NCBI RefSeq assembly: GCF_047675955.1 | Contig: NC_132915.1 | Span: 15,294,766 to 15,358,765 of the forward strand | Direction of reading: 5' to 3' | Source of the DNA: Chlorocebus sabaeus | Lineage: Eukaryota; Chordata; Mammalia; Primates; Cercopithecidae | DNA: 64,000 bases | Shown here: positions 1 to 11,861 of the stretch, one piece after another | Position numbering within the stretch: position 1 is the first letter of the stretch | How the letters are laid out: every line of letters begins with the position of its first letter | Notes under the pieces: model-generated | Seen by the model: the letters and a program-made list of their open reading frames with translations, nothing else | Told to the model about the DNA's origin: nothing | Databases searched by the model: none | Translations under genes and position numbers: made by a program

Positions 1-814
1 GCACAGAATTGGAAATGGGAGAGTCCAGGGACCTGGGCAAAGAGGCATTCCCTCTGGAATGTAGTGATAGGATCATTCTGAGTTGGATTCTCAACTCTTA
101 TTTGAGGAAGTTTGACACTATACATTTCTGAGGGTGAAAAAAATAGCCCTGCTGAGAAGGTAGCATATGGGGAAAGAATTTTGATTATGCTTTTTTCAAA
201 TATGAAAGTGCTTCAGCTGCAACATTCTGGACTCTTGAAAATTTAGTTGATTCTTATAATGTCATGAAAAAGAAACTACACCAGATGAAGCAAGACAAGT
301 TTTAGATGTGTTTGAGGACTTAAAAGATCAAGGTAATCTCAAAAGGAATTTGGACTAATTCCAAAAATGCAAGAGAGAAGGAGGGAGGTGAATAGAAAAA
401 TATTTAAGGTTTACTTCGGATTTATATGTCTACAAAGCATGCTTTTACCTGTGTGTTTTTTGTCATTATGTCGGGAGATTATGAAATCTTAGCTATTTTT
501 GGCTGTTACTCTGAGGTCGTAAAGACATTTTCTACTGTTGTCATTCTGGGAAAGGGTTGGCATGGAGAAGGAGGAACAGAGGCAGGAGTTTGATAAGAAG
601 TGTGGGCAGTGTAAGAGAAAGACCACAACAGTTCATGACCTGCTTTGGTTTTAATCTAGGTCTTAAGTTAATGCTCACATCAAAAAGCAAAGACTTACTG
701 AAGACAGTAAACATTTTACTGAAGAAAAAGTGCACATGAGAGTCATTGGTTACCTATACTTTCCCACCTTTGGGAGTCTGTATATAGAGGGAAGCATTTT
801 GGGAATAGGACACA
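1..814. other. unique-looking intergenic DNA
   Basis: No repeat family, splice-bounded exon or RNA gene is recognisable. The only open frames are about 60-64 codons, overlap on both strands near 541-739 and have no familiar protein content. Confidence 0.5.
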
Positions 815-1320
815 ATCATTTATTCTTTCAAATGATACCTACGCGTAAGGAGGTTGTCTTCTGGGATAAAGACAGCCAGGAAAGAGACAAATCTAATAGA
901 CGATGATGATAATGATCAGGGTAGAGTTGTGTATAACCTATCTCGGATCCTCTATGTCAGCTGGGGAAGGCAGGGAAGACTTCATTAAGCAGGTGTCATT
1001 TGAGTTGCATTTAGGCAGAAGAGTAGGTGTTTCCCAGTTGAGCAAGGTGATGAGTCATTCCAGGCAAAAGGTATAGCATAAGCAAATACCCAGAGGCCCA
1101 CACACAGAGTATTCAGAGAATTGTAAATTCTTAAATACAGTAGAGTGGGGAGATTTGATGACAAGAGATGCCAAGTGAACAGATGGATGAAGCCCAGATT
1201 ATGAAAATGATGTTATAGAGTTTAGCTTTTATCCCATAGGTGATAGAAAGATATGGAAAACTTTTAGGAGGAGAATGACATGTCCAAATTTTCAGCTTTG
1301 GAATACTTTTTAGCAATGAC
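815..1320 (-). mobile_element. ancient L2 LINE 3' region (antisense relic)
   Basis: The text order fits the reverse complement of the mammalian L2 3' region: a TCATTTATTCTTTC start, a block about GGAAGACTTCATTAAGCAGG, then TCATTCCAGGCAAAAGG near 1053, then TTTATCCCATAGG near 1231 and GAGGAGAATGACATG near 1266. The same blocks recur at 21055-21420 and 39335-39885 in this window, which supports a repeat. Divergence is high. The assignment to L2 rests on remembered consensus; the existence of a shared repeat is seen directly. Confidence 0.55.
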
Positions 1321-3310
1321 TTTGTCGAAGCTAATAGTTTTTCCTTCATATTGATTAGTCAGAATAAGATTTATCTTGTTTGAGCTGTTGAGCTTGCCTT
1401 CAACATGTCAAATGTTTCAAGTGTTTCTTAGAAGTTTCTGAATGCGACTGAATAATTTCCTGACCTCTAACCTTGTCCTCTAAAAAATTTCTAACCTTTC
1501 TCTCCTTAGGTAAGTAAATGTAAATAGATATTGACCTCCAGAGGAACAGAAAATTAACCACTGGGAAAAAGCAAATGTATTTTTATATTCTTACCTGCTA
1601 CTAAAGAGGGACTACTCAGGGGATAATTTGTTTTTCTGACTGCTGTGTTAGAAGTGCTCAACAGAGTGCTTTGCATTAGAGTGTCAACTCATTAGCTATA
1701 GGAGATCTAGCCTAGGTCTTGTTTAATAAAGAGGAAGGAAACCTACTGCATTTGTCACCAACTCATCTTTATAAAAATCACCACACTGGCAAGTCCCTGG
1801 AATTCGTTGTTGTTACATGAAGTTGCCATACTGGATAAGAGGAAGATTAAATTAACAATGTCAGCTAGTCTTAAATGAAATTTTCAGGTCAAGGAGACTC
1901 CCAGGACCATGACTAGTATTCCTAAAACTGGGGAAGTACTGCAGCATGGCCTTGTGTTTCTCAACCACTAGTTATGTTGTGGAACTATAGCCCTGCTCAT
2001 GACTTTTCAGAGTGGGAAGCAAAGTGATTTGAGGATTACAAAAGAAAGCCACTCTACTTCTGAGAGGAGGAAATCAAGTGTGACAGCCAGATATAAGTAT
2101 TCTTAGAAATAGGCTCACATGATTTGTATAGAAGTTATGGAGAGCTGTTAGCAAAGTCTAGTGTTTTTCAATCTCTCTGGGTTAAATGTAAAAACTTTCT
2201 TCCCTCGAGGACGAGTAAAAGTCTTCCTGCGTTACATCTGGGTTAATTTGGGAATTGTGCATCTTCTTCCAGAGAGAGATAAGATTGTCATTGTCTTCAC
2301 AATCTTAATGGTTCTTGAGCTTTGGAGTTGAGTCCAAAAGCGGCAACATGAAAAAAAAAAAAATCATCAGTCTAGGGATCAGAAAACCAATTTCAGTTCT
2401 GGTTATGCCACACATAAGTGGTCTTATGGGGCCATTGGGTTTCAATTGAACTTTAGGATTTTGATTTAAAAAATTGGGACATTACCACTCCTGTTAGATT
2501 GCTTCTTCTGGATGATGTTTTGTGAATCCAGGACAATGCAAAAGCATCAATCTAATATTTTAATACAGCTATATAAATATAAGCATCAGTACTAGTGATG
2601 GCCAAAGAGAGCGCTGTTAAGACAGTATCTGTTTAGAAGAGGAAATAAGGTCATGAAATCAATATTATGATAATGGAGGGCCTGAGTGAATTATAGAAGG
2701 GAGAAGAAATTGGAAGGTTTAAATTCTCCTCTTAACAGCTGAGATTCTGGTAGAAGACAGTTACGAGGCTTTCCAACTTAATAAAAGTACAACTGTGATG
2801 TGGTAATAGAAGCTAATTTTATAGATTGGCCTTGAATTTTAATGATTCACCAAAGAAGATTAAAGATACTTCAGCTAAGAGGCTAATGTTTGAAGCTCCA
2901 CATCAGATTGAATACTGCATCCACTTTTCTGGTGATCAGCATCTGTCTGGCCCAGGTGACGCCAATCATAGCTATTCCTTAATGTGTAGCACCAGAACAT
3001 CAGCATACGGACATTAGACTGGGTGAGAAGAACCACGTAGGTAGTTTGGGAAGAAAAATCACACAATTTAGGACCCATTAAACTTAGTACATGCAAATCA
3101 AGGCATACTTTTTCCTTGCCAACACAAGCTTGCTCTCCTGACATTTCTTCTAGGTGTGTAAATGCACAATTATTTCTGACCTTATATCTTCCTCCTTGCT
3201 CCATCAAAGTTACATAACCTAGTATTTTTTGCTACAGATCGTTTTTGCCTTCTTCCCCCCTAAGAGAGATGGTGCAAAGGCCCCCAAGGACACAGAATGC
3301 TATCAATAGT
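1321..3310. other. unique-looking intergenic DNA with a short poly-A tract
   Basis: No family is recognised. A run of 13 A lies at 2351-2363. The longest open frame is 110 codons on the minus strand (2875-3207), with no recognisable domain and no start or splice context. Confidence 0.45.
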
Positions 3311-3325
3311 GATCAAGACTCGAGA

Positions 3326-3630
3326 GCCGGACGCGGTGGCTCATGCCTGTAATCCCAACAGTTTTGGAGGCAGAAGCGGGTGGATAACCTGAGGCCAGGA
3401 GTTCGAGGCCAGCCTGGCCAATATGGTGAAATGCTGTCTGTACTAAAAATACCAAAATTAGCAGGACATGGGGGCTTGCAACTATAGTCCCAGCTACTTG
3501 GGAGGCTGAGACAGCAGAATCGCTTGAACCCAGGAGGTAGAGGTTGCAGTGAGCCGAGATCATGCCACTGCACTCCAGCCTGGGTGACAGAGCAAGACTA
3601 CAACTCAAAAAAAAAAAAAAAAAAAAAAAA
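3326..3630 (+). mobile_element. AluS-type SINE, sense
   Basis: The full dimer is present, from GCCGGACGCGGTGGCTC to CAGAGCAAGACTA, followed by a 24-base poly-A tail (3607-3630). The right monomer begins after the middle A-rich linker TACTAAAAATACCAAAA. An approximate 9-base target duplication, AAGACTCGA before and AAGACTTGA after, brackets the element. The left-arm sequence (CTGAGGCCAGGAGTTCGAG) is AluS-like. Apparent ORFs on the minus strand here are translated Alu. Confidence 0.95.
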
Positions 3631-4650
3631 GACTTGATTCTAGATGCAGATATCCCCTAATGGACTGTATGGCATTCAACAGACCACTGAAATAAGTTTA
3701 GAGACTATATCTCCATTGAGAGCTCCTGATAGTCATCCTAGCAATCACGGCCTGGCAATTACTTTTTTAGCCTCTCCTTCCACACAAGAATATGTTCTTT
3801 TTATCTTACCTCCCTACTTGCCTCTTGACTTGAAGAGCTCAGACTCTCCATCAACAGAATAAATCCTTTCATTCCTGCTTGTTGAGCTTCTCCAACAGCT
3901 GTGGCAGTTTTGCCAGCAAAAGTGGTTCTGTCTATAACTCCACTCTTACTTCAAAGAGCTGGGAGAAGGTCAGCTAGATTGTTCTCTATTCTCACTTTAT
4001 TAGTGCTCATTCTGACTCTAGTTTTCTGGCTTCCTTCTCCTTTCCTTCTCTTAGCCCATCATCAAAATCATGCCTGGTTTCCTATGCAAACAATTTGGCT
4101 TTAGATAAAGGTAAAACCAATGATATAACTATGGTAAGTGTTTTCCCAGAATTTGAAGGGTAAAAAATCAAGATATGTGATTCCCAACTGCAAAAACAAC
4201 TAAACCCAAATCTACCTGTCTCTAAATGCTAACATTATAATCAGCATAACTTGGTCCCTCCTCAAGTTGCTTCTCTCCTGGGGAATTACTTAGAAGATTC
4301 ATTATCCTCTCCTGGGCAGTTGCATGCCCCTACCTGCCACCACCCCCCCAACCCCCACCCTGCCATCCCCACCACTCCCTTGGACACTATAGGCAAAACA
4401 TCTAAGTTTCCAGGCCCTGTCCTACAGCCTGTGATATCAGTGTTACAAGTACTGTGTGCCCAGGGCACTTCCACTCCAGTGCTTCCTTTCCTGTTTCTGT
4501 GAAAGCTCCCCACATACTGGGCTGTTCTCCAGAGAGAGGTTGGAGATCAACCTCCTTGGCTTTGATTGCCACAGGAGCCAATCAGAAGCCAAGATGTAGG
4601 CTTTGGGCACACTCCAAAAGCTAATTCTTCTAGTTACCCACTGTAGTCCT
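3631..4650. other. unique-looking intergenic DNA
   Basis: No repeat family is recognised. A C-rich patch lies at 4340-4375. Open frames of 67-83 codons have no recognisable product. Confidence 0.4.
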
Positions 4651-4656
4651 CCCACC

Positions 4657-4768
4657 TATGAAATGAGCAAAACCATACCCATCTTAGTGTTATGAGTATC
4701 TAATGAGATATATATAAAAATGTCTTAACACAGAGCGTGGCACACAGCAATAATTTAATAAGTAACAT
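4657..4768 (+). mobile_element. MIR 3' half, sense
   Basis: The pattern ATGAAATGAGCAAAACC, TATCTAATGAGAT, then CACAGAGCGTGGCACACAG and AATAATTTAATAAG matches the 3' half of the tRNA-derived MIR SINE. It lacks the 5' tRNA-like part and is separate from the MIR that follows. Confidence 0.6.
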
Positions 4769-4802
4769 GAGTTTCTGACATGGTCAGCAGGGAAGACAAC
4801 AG

Positions 4803-4990
4803 AGAGCAGGGTTTTGAGCACAGACTCTGGAGCTAGATACTCCAGGATTGAACACTGGCTCTGCAACTCATTAGCTGTGTGATTTTTGGCAAGTTAACCT
4901 TTCTGTGCATCTTTCCTCATGTGAAAAATGGATGATGATGATGATGATGATGTAACTAATCTCTTCGGTATGTTATGTGCATGAAGACAG
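4803..4990 (+). mobile_element. MIR SINE, sense
   Basis: The MIR core is clear: CACAGACTCTGGAGCTAGA, then CTGGCTCTGCAACTCATTAG, CTGTGTGATTTTTGGCAAGT and CTTTCCTCATGTGAAAAATGG. A GAT microsatellite grew in the segment that normally reads ATGGGGATAATAAT. Confidence 0.8.
4931..4952. repeat. (GAT)7 microsatellite inside MIR
   Basis: Seven uninterrupted GAT units sit at the site of the ATGGGGATAA segment of the surrounding MIR. Confidence 0.9.
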
Positions 4991-4994
4991 CAAA

Positions 4995-6525
4995 TATATG
5001 TAACGTGTTTAACTGAGTATTTCTTCCTCCAGGAGAAATATCCCCAGTGCTTAAAGATGAGGGTCTCTTTCATCCCATAGTTTGATTCTGTTTTCCTCCT
5101 AGCCAGGTGACCAAAGCACCAGTCCTTTCTATTCAGCTATTGCTTTTCTATCTAAGGACACAAGAAAAATGAAGAATGTGGTTACATGCTTCTCATAAAA
5201 ATACTAATGTTAAGCTTTGCACATTTTCCATTTTTTGACTAGTAGTATAATAACTTAAAAAAATACTGTAGCAGGTCACTGAAATTGACAGTGACCCCCC
5301 TTTCCCCTAGAATGGATTCTGATTGCCCTGCTAGCCTTCCTGTTGCCTAATTCCCTTTTAAAAACTTTGATGTAGCACAGACAGAGCTTCTGTGATATGT
5401 AATATAGATTAAAAGCAAGAAAATTTCATCAACAGAGCATTAAACTTAAGTATCTAAATGCCAAAGGGCTGGAAATTCAACCTAATTAAAATGGCTAAAC
5501 ACAGAGTCACAATTAAACAGTGAGAGAATTATGGAAAAGTAAATATTTACACACACATTGTACACTTATTAGGGTTTACAAAGAAATGCTCCTCATCTGC
5601 ACAGCTTTCCTTTGTAATGATATTGTTATGAGGCAATAAATGTGGTTATAGTTAATAACAGATGTTAAATGGCATAATTCATCCAGAAATCTCACTAATT
5701 ACTGAAGAAGCACCAGACAAATGCACAGCATCATGGGAGGTATTTCTTATCTGTTAGTTTGTAAAGTGAAAAAATGAAAGGTCATTTGTAGAAAAAGAAA
5801 TACTTAAAATAAAGCTGTAATTATTTAAATGAAAACCTTACAGTTACAACAGGCTTCCCTTTCCAAAGAGTTCATGTTTCATTCAGAGAAAATGTGGCCT
5901 AAATGAGTTTGTGCTAACTTGGCCACTATAGTGGTAATCATTTTCTAAATTAGTTTAGGGAGAACGTTCCATAATTTAAACTGCATTACTTGTTGTCTTT
6001 AGAATGACGCTTACCATCAAATATTTCATTTTTCTTCAGACCAATGCTTCTCTCTTTACAAGGGCACTGGGACAGATAAGGAGGAAGGCAGACAGGGTAC
6101 AATGTCACGTAAAGTAATTTTATTTTACACAGATCATACAGAGAAGAGGTGGAAAGTATAAACACTTAAAGTAATTTTGTATAATAAATTTGGGAAGGCT
6201 GATTAGAAAAATTAAAATCAAGAGGCATCTTTTGTTATCTTCACAAAAGCTCATAACCCAGGAGTCACTGTGAAACTCTCCATGCCCTTAACAGTCAACT
6301 CTCACTTGACTCTAATGTTGTTCAACTGTTTCCTCCACTTCCACGTTGTCTCAATGGTGGTGCCCTTTGAAATGTTTGTGGTTGACCTGCACCATATTTT
6401 ACAAAGCTTTCCTTCTTGGATTTAATTCCTATTGGTCTTCAAAACAAGAGTTTTCTTTACAGCTTGATTTAAATAAAGTCAGGATGCTGCAGTTAAAACA
6501 GCACAAATTTGCAAGGCTTTTGCTT
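4995..6525. other. repeat-poor AT-rich DNA, possible conserved non-coding element
   Basis: No interspersed repeat is recognisable over 1.5 kb. Between about 5370 and 5960 there are several homeodomain-like TAATTA/AATTAA cores (near 5484, 5511, 5697 and 5820). These are common in AT-rich DNA, so the regulatory reading is inference only. Confidence 0.3.
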
Positions 6526-6549
6526 GTACAAACACACATCTGTGCATGC

Positions 6550-6597
6550 GCACACACACACACAAAGACAGGAAGAGAGAGAGGGCAGAGAGAGAGC
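6550..6597. repeat. (CA)n followed by (GA)n simple repeat
   Basis: A CA run from about 6550 to 6564 is followed by purine-rich GA repeats to 6597. Neighbouring open frames on both strands simply translate these dinucleotides. Confidence 0.85.
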
Positions 6598-6984
6598 GCA
6601 GGATGGATATTTGAGCAGAAACAGAGAAAATGAGAGACAAAAACTACCTTTAGTTTTCTATGAAATAGAAACAATTATACCTGACTTCTGGTACAATGTT
6701 TGATTGTTCCTTTTCCTTGTGGAAAGCCTGGTGGTCAGGTTATTTATTTTTTAAATGCCTCTGAGTGGGACAACCTTGACTCTCTTGTTTTGATTTTTTT
6801 GGAGAATAGTTTTCCCATAAAATAGAAACTTGGTAATAAAAATCAATGTATACCCATCAATATAATTACTGGAGTCAAGGGAGATTTTTTTTTTTCCATA
6901 TTATCTTTTGGAACAATCTGAAAAGAAATCTGCTTAGGAAAAAGGCAAGGACAGTTTATTATAGTGATAGAGAAAATGGACTAG

Positions 6985-7165
6985 ACTGGTGCTTCCCAAA
7001 CCTCAGTGCACATATGCGCCACCTGGGGATCTTTTTAAAGGACAGATTCTGACTCAGGAGGCCTGCAGTGGGTCTGCCATCCTACGTATCTAATGAACTC
7101 CCGGATGCTGCTGCTGCTACTGCTGCTGCCTGTGGACCACACTGTGAGCAGTGAGGACCCAGAGG
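6985..7165 (+). mobile_element. MER5B-like hAT-Charlie MITE
   Basis: It starts with a degraded CTGGTGCTTCCCAAACCTCAG (MER5 terminal repeat type), continues with CGCCACCTGGGGATC and ends with CTGTGGACCACACTGTGAGCAGTG. These are landmarks of the non-autonomous hAT MER5B group. A CTG microsatellite has grown where the consensus has GATGCTGATGCTGCTGG. Confidence 0.65.
7106..7129. repeat. interrupted (CTG)n tract
   Basis: About eight CTG units with one CTA interruption lie inside the MER5B-like element. Confidence 0.85.
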
Positions 7166-7169
7166 ACTG

Positions 7170-8150
7170 CTGACAGTCTCATCTAAATCTAATATCCTTA
7201 CACAATAGTGCTTGAGTTATCAGTTGTAAAGTCCTGAAAAAGGAAGCAAAGTGAAAGTTCATACTGAGCCTTAAATTAGAAAGCTGGAAGGGTACTTAAG
7301 GGGAATCCTGATTTATTCCCCAACACATGATGTTCTATAGTATCACAGAGAAACCCTTCCAGATGGCTGAATAAGTATGTGTTCGTAACAGTCGCCTTTG
7401 AAGATAGCCTGCAACATGGCTTGGTCATTAATTCAGTCTTTAATGATCTCAAAAATATTTAGCAAAAGTTTCCTTTGCTGTATCATCAGTTAATTCTTCA
7501 TGTACAGACTTCCATTTAGACAGAAAATTCCTCTAAATGATACCCCTTTATAAACTAGAAAACTATTCATTAATATGTAATCTTTCTGTTTCCATTCTTT
7601 ACGCTAAGCTATCTCAGACGGTTTAGACGTTTCTCAATGGGACATTTTCCAAGCCTTTAATCATCTGGGTAATCTTATCCAAGTGATGTCATTCCCCTTA
7701 GAGAGTAATTTATTCTACCCTCAGTTAAAAAACATCCATCCTCTTTGTTTTCATTCTTTCAATCCCTAAAGGCCTACTTCTTTTCAAGAATTTCTACATC
7801 ATCACCGTAAAGGATCATTATCATCTCCTTAAGATCTTATGGTGAGTAACCTCCAAAATCTCAGTCTTGTTAGGTCATTCAGTCGCAACACAACTGAACT
7901 GAACACAAGGAAGAGACCATAATTAGTAGACATACTATCACCGTGTTGCACCCCTGATGTTTATGCATTTTGGTGTTTTGCCCCGATAATCTAATTGTTT
8001 TCTAAGTATTTCCCAAACTATTGAAATATAAGACACATGGACGCAGCTAAGTACATTGGAAAAAATCCCAGTAATTTCTTATATCTCACTTTGTATTACA
8101 CACAAAAACTTAGTATTTATCAGGCAAGTTAACATTATTGAGTAAAAACT
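7170..8150. other. unique-looking intergenic DNA
   Basis: No repeat, RNA or exon signal is recognised. Confidence 0.45.
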
Positions 8151-8153
8151 TCC

Positions 8154-8446
8154 TTTTTTTTTTTTGAGATGGAGTCTCGCTCTGTCACCCAGGCTGGAGA
8201 GAAGTGGCGTGATCTCAGCTCACTGCAAACTCCACCTCCCGGGTTCACGCCATTCCTCTGCCTCAGCCTCCCAAATAACTGGGACTACAGGCGCCCACCA
8301 CCACACTCGGCTGATTTTTTGTGTTTTTAGTAGAGACAGAGTTTCACCGTGTTAGCCAGGATAATCTCAATCTCCTAACCTCATGATCTGTCCACCTCTG
8401 CCTCCCAAAGTGCTGGGATTACAGGCGTGAGCCACTGCGCCTGGCC
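8154..8446 (-). mobile_element. AluY-type SINE, antisense
   Basis: A T tract at 8154-8165 leads into GAGATGGAGTCTCGCTCTG and the element ends in GTGAGCCACTGCGCCTGGCC. GTTCACGCCATTC and CACCGTGTTAGCCAGGAT are AluY-like choices. Both monomers are present. No convincing target duplication was found. Confidence 0.93.
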
Positions 8447-9384
8447 AGAAGCGTCCTTCTTTTTAAAGCAGGGATGATAACAGAGATTCATACAGATTAA
8501 ATTAGATTTCATATATATTACATATATATGGATTATATTAGATACTGCATATATAGAGATTATAAACATGCCTAGCACACATTGGTCATTCAATAAACAG
8601 TTACTTCATTTTTCTGCAAGTAATGAAATTTACCAATGAGACCATCACTAGTACTTCGGATAGCATTTTTTACATAGCAAGCAGTTGATAAATATGTTGA
8701 ATGAATATGTCAAAATATAAGTCTAATCAGGCTGAGAATCTGAACAAAGAAAAATCATTTGAGTTGGTTAAGTCCCACTTTCATTATATGGATTGATTCA
8801 CATCAATTCCTCAGACTTAGCTTTTAAAGGTTTTAGTCCCAGGGTTAAGCAACATAACAAAAACCAGATACCAGATTTAGATGAGACTAGCATCTATCTA
8901 GGTCATTAGAATTGTTTTGGAATAAATAGCCATAGAAAAAGTGCTTAGAGTTTTTTAGAGGAAAGATATATAAATGAATTCTATTACATAAGGATTATAT
9001 TACTTTGCTGAAAGCCTTTATTTAGATAGGCAAGACTGTGACCATTTACCTATAGGGACTGTCAAAATAATATTAAATGTCACAGTTAACTGACACGTTA
9101 GGGCCAAGACTCATGAAGAAGGTGATAATGAGCAAACTTGACCTCTCAGTGCCATACAGACTTCTATGTCTAAAAGAAAGGATGTATTTTGGCATAGCCA
9201 CTGATTAGTGGGGTAATTTTTGATATCTTAGGTTACTTAAAGCTGTATTTTCTCATTTGTATGAATGAAAATTAAATTTTATCAACATATATATTAAATA
9301 ACAAAGCACTTTATTAAAACCTTTGTCACAGTGTCTAATAAATTTTAACTGTTTTTCACAGACACTCATTGTTTACGTAGGTAA
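8447..9384. other. unique-looking intergenic DNA, TA-rich near 8508-8555
   Basis: No repeat family is recognised apart from a short TATA-rich stretch next to the Alu head. Confidence 0.45.
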
Positions 9385-9686
9385 CTTTTTTTTTTTTTCT
9401 TTCAAGGTGGAATCTCACTCTGTCGCCCAGGCTGGAGTGCAATGGCACAATCTCGGCTCACTGCAACCTCTGCCTCCTGGGTTCAACCAATTCTCCTATC
9501 TCAGCCTCCCAAGTAGCTGGGACTACAGGTGCCTACCACCAGGCCTGGCTAATTTTCGTATTTTTAGTAGAGACGAGGTTTCAGCTTGTTTGTGAGGCTG
9601 GTCTTTAACTCCTGACCTCAGGTTAATCCACCTGCCGTGGCCTCCCAAAGTGCTAGGATTACAGGCGTGAGCCACCATGCCCAGCC
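9385..9686 (-). mobile_element. AluS-type SINE, antisense
   Basis: The T tract begins at about 9385 and the body runs from GGTGGAATCTCACTCTGTCG to GTGAGCCACCATGCCCAGCC. A short target duplication, GTAGGTA, lies on both sides (about 9377 and 9689). Confidence 0.94.
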
Positions 9687-10086
9687 GATGTAGGTATCCT
9701 TTTAAGAAATAAATTAGAACTCTTGAACTCTACATCTGGAATGATTTTATATATCTAATTATGCTTATATCTAAAATGTTAAAAAATTGATATTTGTGGC
9801 TTCAAAATGAGTGATGACGTATGATATTTATTTTCACGTGTTATTTCTAGATTTTAATAAAAAGCCTAAATGATTACATGATTATACATTAGCATTTGCA
9901 GTTATAATTGACATAAAATATTTTCCCCTATAAAGGAGCATAACTTCATTATTATCAAGTAATCTTAATAGTGATGACAAAAATCTATTAAAACTACTAA
10001 AACAAAATTTAAGGCAAAATATGACAATGCAGAAATCAAAGAAAATATTTACTGCCAAATTCAAACAGATTTTAAAGCAAATTTGG

Positions 10087-10387
10087 GGCTGGGTGCTGTG
10101 GCTCATTCCTGTAATCCCAGCACTTTGGGAGACCAAGGTGGATGAATGGCTTTAGGTCAGGAGTTCGAGACCAGCCTGGCCAACATGGCAAAACCCCATC
10201 TCTACTGAAAATGTAAAAATTAGCTGTGTGGGATGGTGCACACCTGTAAGCCCAGCCACTCAGGAGGCTGAGGCAGAAGAATCCCTTGAACCCAGGAAGC
10301 AGAGGTTGCAGTGAGCTGAAATCACGCCACTGCACTCCAGCTTGGGCTACAAAGAAAGATTCTGTCTTAACAACAACAACAAAAAAA
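10087..10387 (+). mobile_element. AluS-type SINE, sense
   Basis: It starts at GGCTGGGTGCTGTGGCTC and ends in an A-rich tail interrupted by CAA units (10369-10387). The flanks repeat AAAGCAAATTTGGGG before and AAAGCAAATTGGGG after, a good target duplication. The 116-codon minus-strand frame (10072-10422) is translated Alu. Confidence 0.95.
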
Positions 10388-10693
10388 GATAAGGAAAGCA
10401 AATTGGGGACAGTCTTTGTCATAAATTTGGCATTAATAAATCTGTTGGTAAATTATTTTAATTAATGTTTTAAAACTGAACATATGCATGGTTTAAAGTA
10501 AAGTAAGTAGTTTCATGGTAGGAAAAATAACAAGCCCTCTAACCAATCCTTTTCCCCAAATTCCCACTCTCCAGAAACACTTTAAATCTTTTATTATTTT
10601 GCTATTTATCTTCATATCTTTAAGTAATTAGCATTTCAGACTACAGTTGACCCTTGAGCAACACAGTTTTGGACTGTGTGGGCCCACTTATAC

Positions 10694-11000
10694 TTTTTTT
10701 TTTTTTTTCTTTTTTTTTTGAGACAGGGTCTCACTCTGTTACCCAGGCTGGAGTGAAGTGGTGCAATCTCAGTTCACTACAACCTCCACCTCCCGGGCTT
10801 ATGCAGTTCTCCTGCCTCAGTCTCTTATGTAGCTGGGACTACAGGCCAGGCCACCACACCCAGCTAATTTTTGTATTTTTTGTAGAGATGGGGTTTCGTT
10901 ATGTTGGTCAGGCTGGTCTCAAACTCCTGACCTCAGATGAACCACCCACCTCAGCCTTCCAAAGTGCTGGGATTACAGGTGTGAGCCACCGTGCCAGGCC
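10694..11000 (-). mobile_element. AluS-type SINE, antisense
   Basis: A T-rich tract (10694-10719) is followed by GAGACAGGGTCTCACTCTG and the element ends at GTGAGCCACCGTGCCAGGCC. The flanks carry GGGCCCACTT and GGGTCCACTT, a near-perfect 10-base duplication. The longest open frame of the window (138 codons, 10654-11070) reads through this Alu and is not a gene. Confidence 0.95.
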
Positions 11001-11595
11001 AAGGGTCCACTTCTATTTATTTCCATGCACTTCAGATATGTACTTTCTTCATCCCCCTTCATCCCAATAGAGTAATGTCAGAATTTTTGCTAGATCAGTA
11101 CCCATTACTTACATTATTATGACTATGTAAGTGTTATGCATAGTTGAACCACATAGTATAATTACTCATACTTTTACACAAGGTATATTTTTTATATCTT
11201 GGTGTTATTTTGTTCTTTGCTCATTTTTTCCTGAATATAATAATATTTAAAAAATTTTTGCTTAGATTTCTAAATACATCACTAACTTACATCCAAATTC
11301 TCCACCAGTGAAAAAATCTCTCAGTCTGTTCAAACTCCTTAGGTATTTAGTCAATATCATCCGTTCAAAGAAAACTCTCCAAAAGCCTTTCAATTAACTT
11401 GCTTGTACTGGTTGCCTTCTAGATTTGGCATATATTAAATAGTACTCATCTTGAGAGTTTACGTCCTCCTTTTTCAGGGGACTGTATTTGTCCATGTCTT
11501 ACGTTACATCACTTGTTTTCTGGACTTTATATGGCCATTGTTTGGGGTTTAATCACTTGTATTGCAGGGTACATATATTCCAAACTTAACTTTTT
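11001..11595. other. unique-looking AT-rich intergenic DNA
   Basis: No feature is recognised between the Alu and the L1 target duplication. Confidence 0.4.
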
Positions 11596-11615
11596 GGAAA
11601 GTACATTTTTTTTTT

Positions 11616-11633
11616 ACCTGTTCTTGAATGTCA
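11616..11633 (-). other. putative 3'-transduced tag of the L1
   Basis: In L1 orientation the tag reads TGACATTCAAGAACAGGT. It lies between an internal A-rich L1 end (11634-11649) and the terminal A tract that meets the target duplication. Read-through polyadenylation at the source locus would explain it; a later small insertion is the alternative. Confidence 0.55.
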
Positions 11634-11861
11634 TTTTTTAAAATTTTTTATTATACTTTAAGTTCTAGGGTACATGTGCACAACGTGCAGGTTTGTTACA
11701 TATGTAAACATGTGCCATGTTGGTGTGCTGCACCCATCAACTCGTCAGCACCCATCAACTCATCATTTACATCAGGTATAACTCCCAATGCCATACCTCC
11801 CCCTTCCCCATAATAGGCCCCAGTGTGTGATGTTCCCCTTCCCGAGTCCAAGTGATCTCCT

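Noticed and set aside
10654..11070. Longest open frame (138 codons, plus strand)
   Set aside because: It translates an antisense Alu from end to end and has no independent coding evidence.
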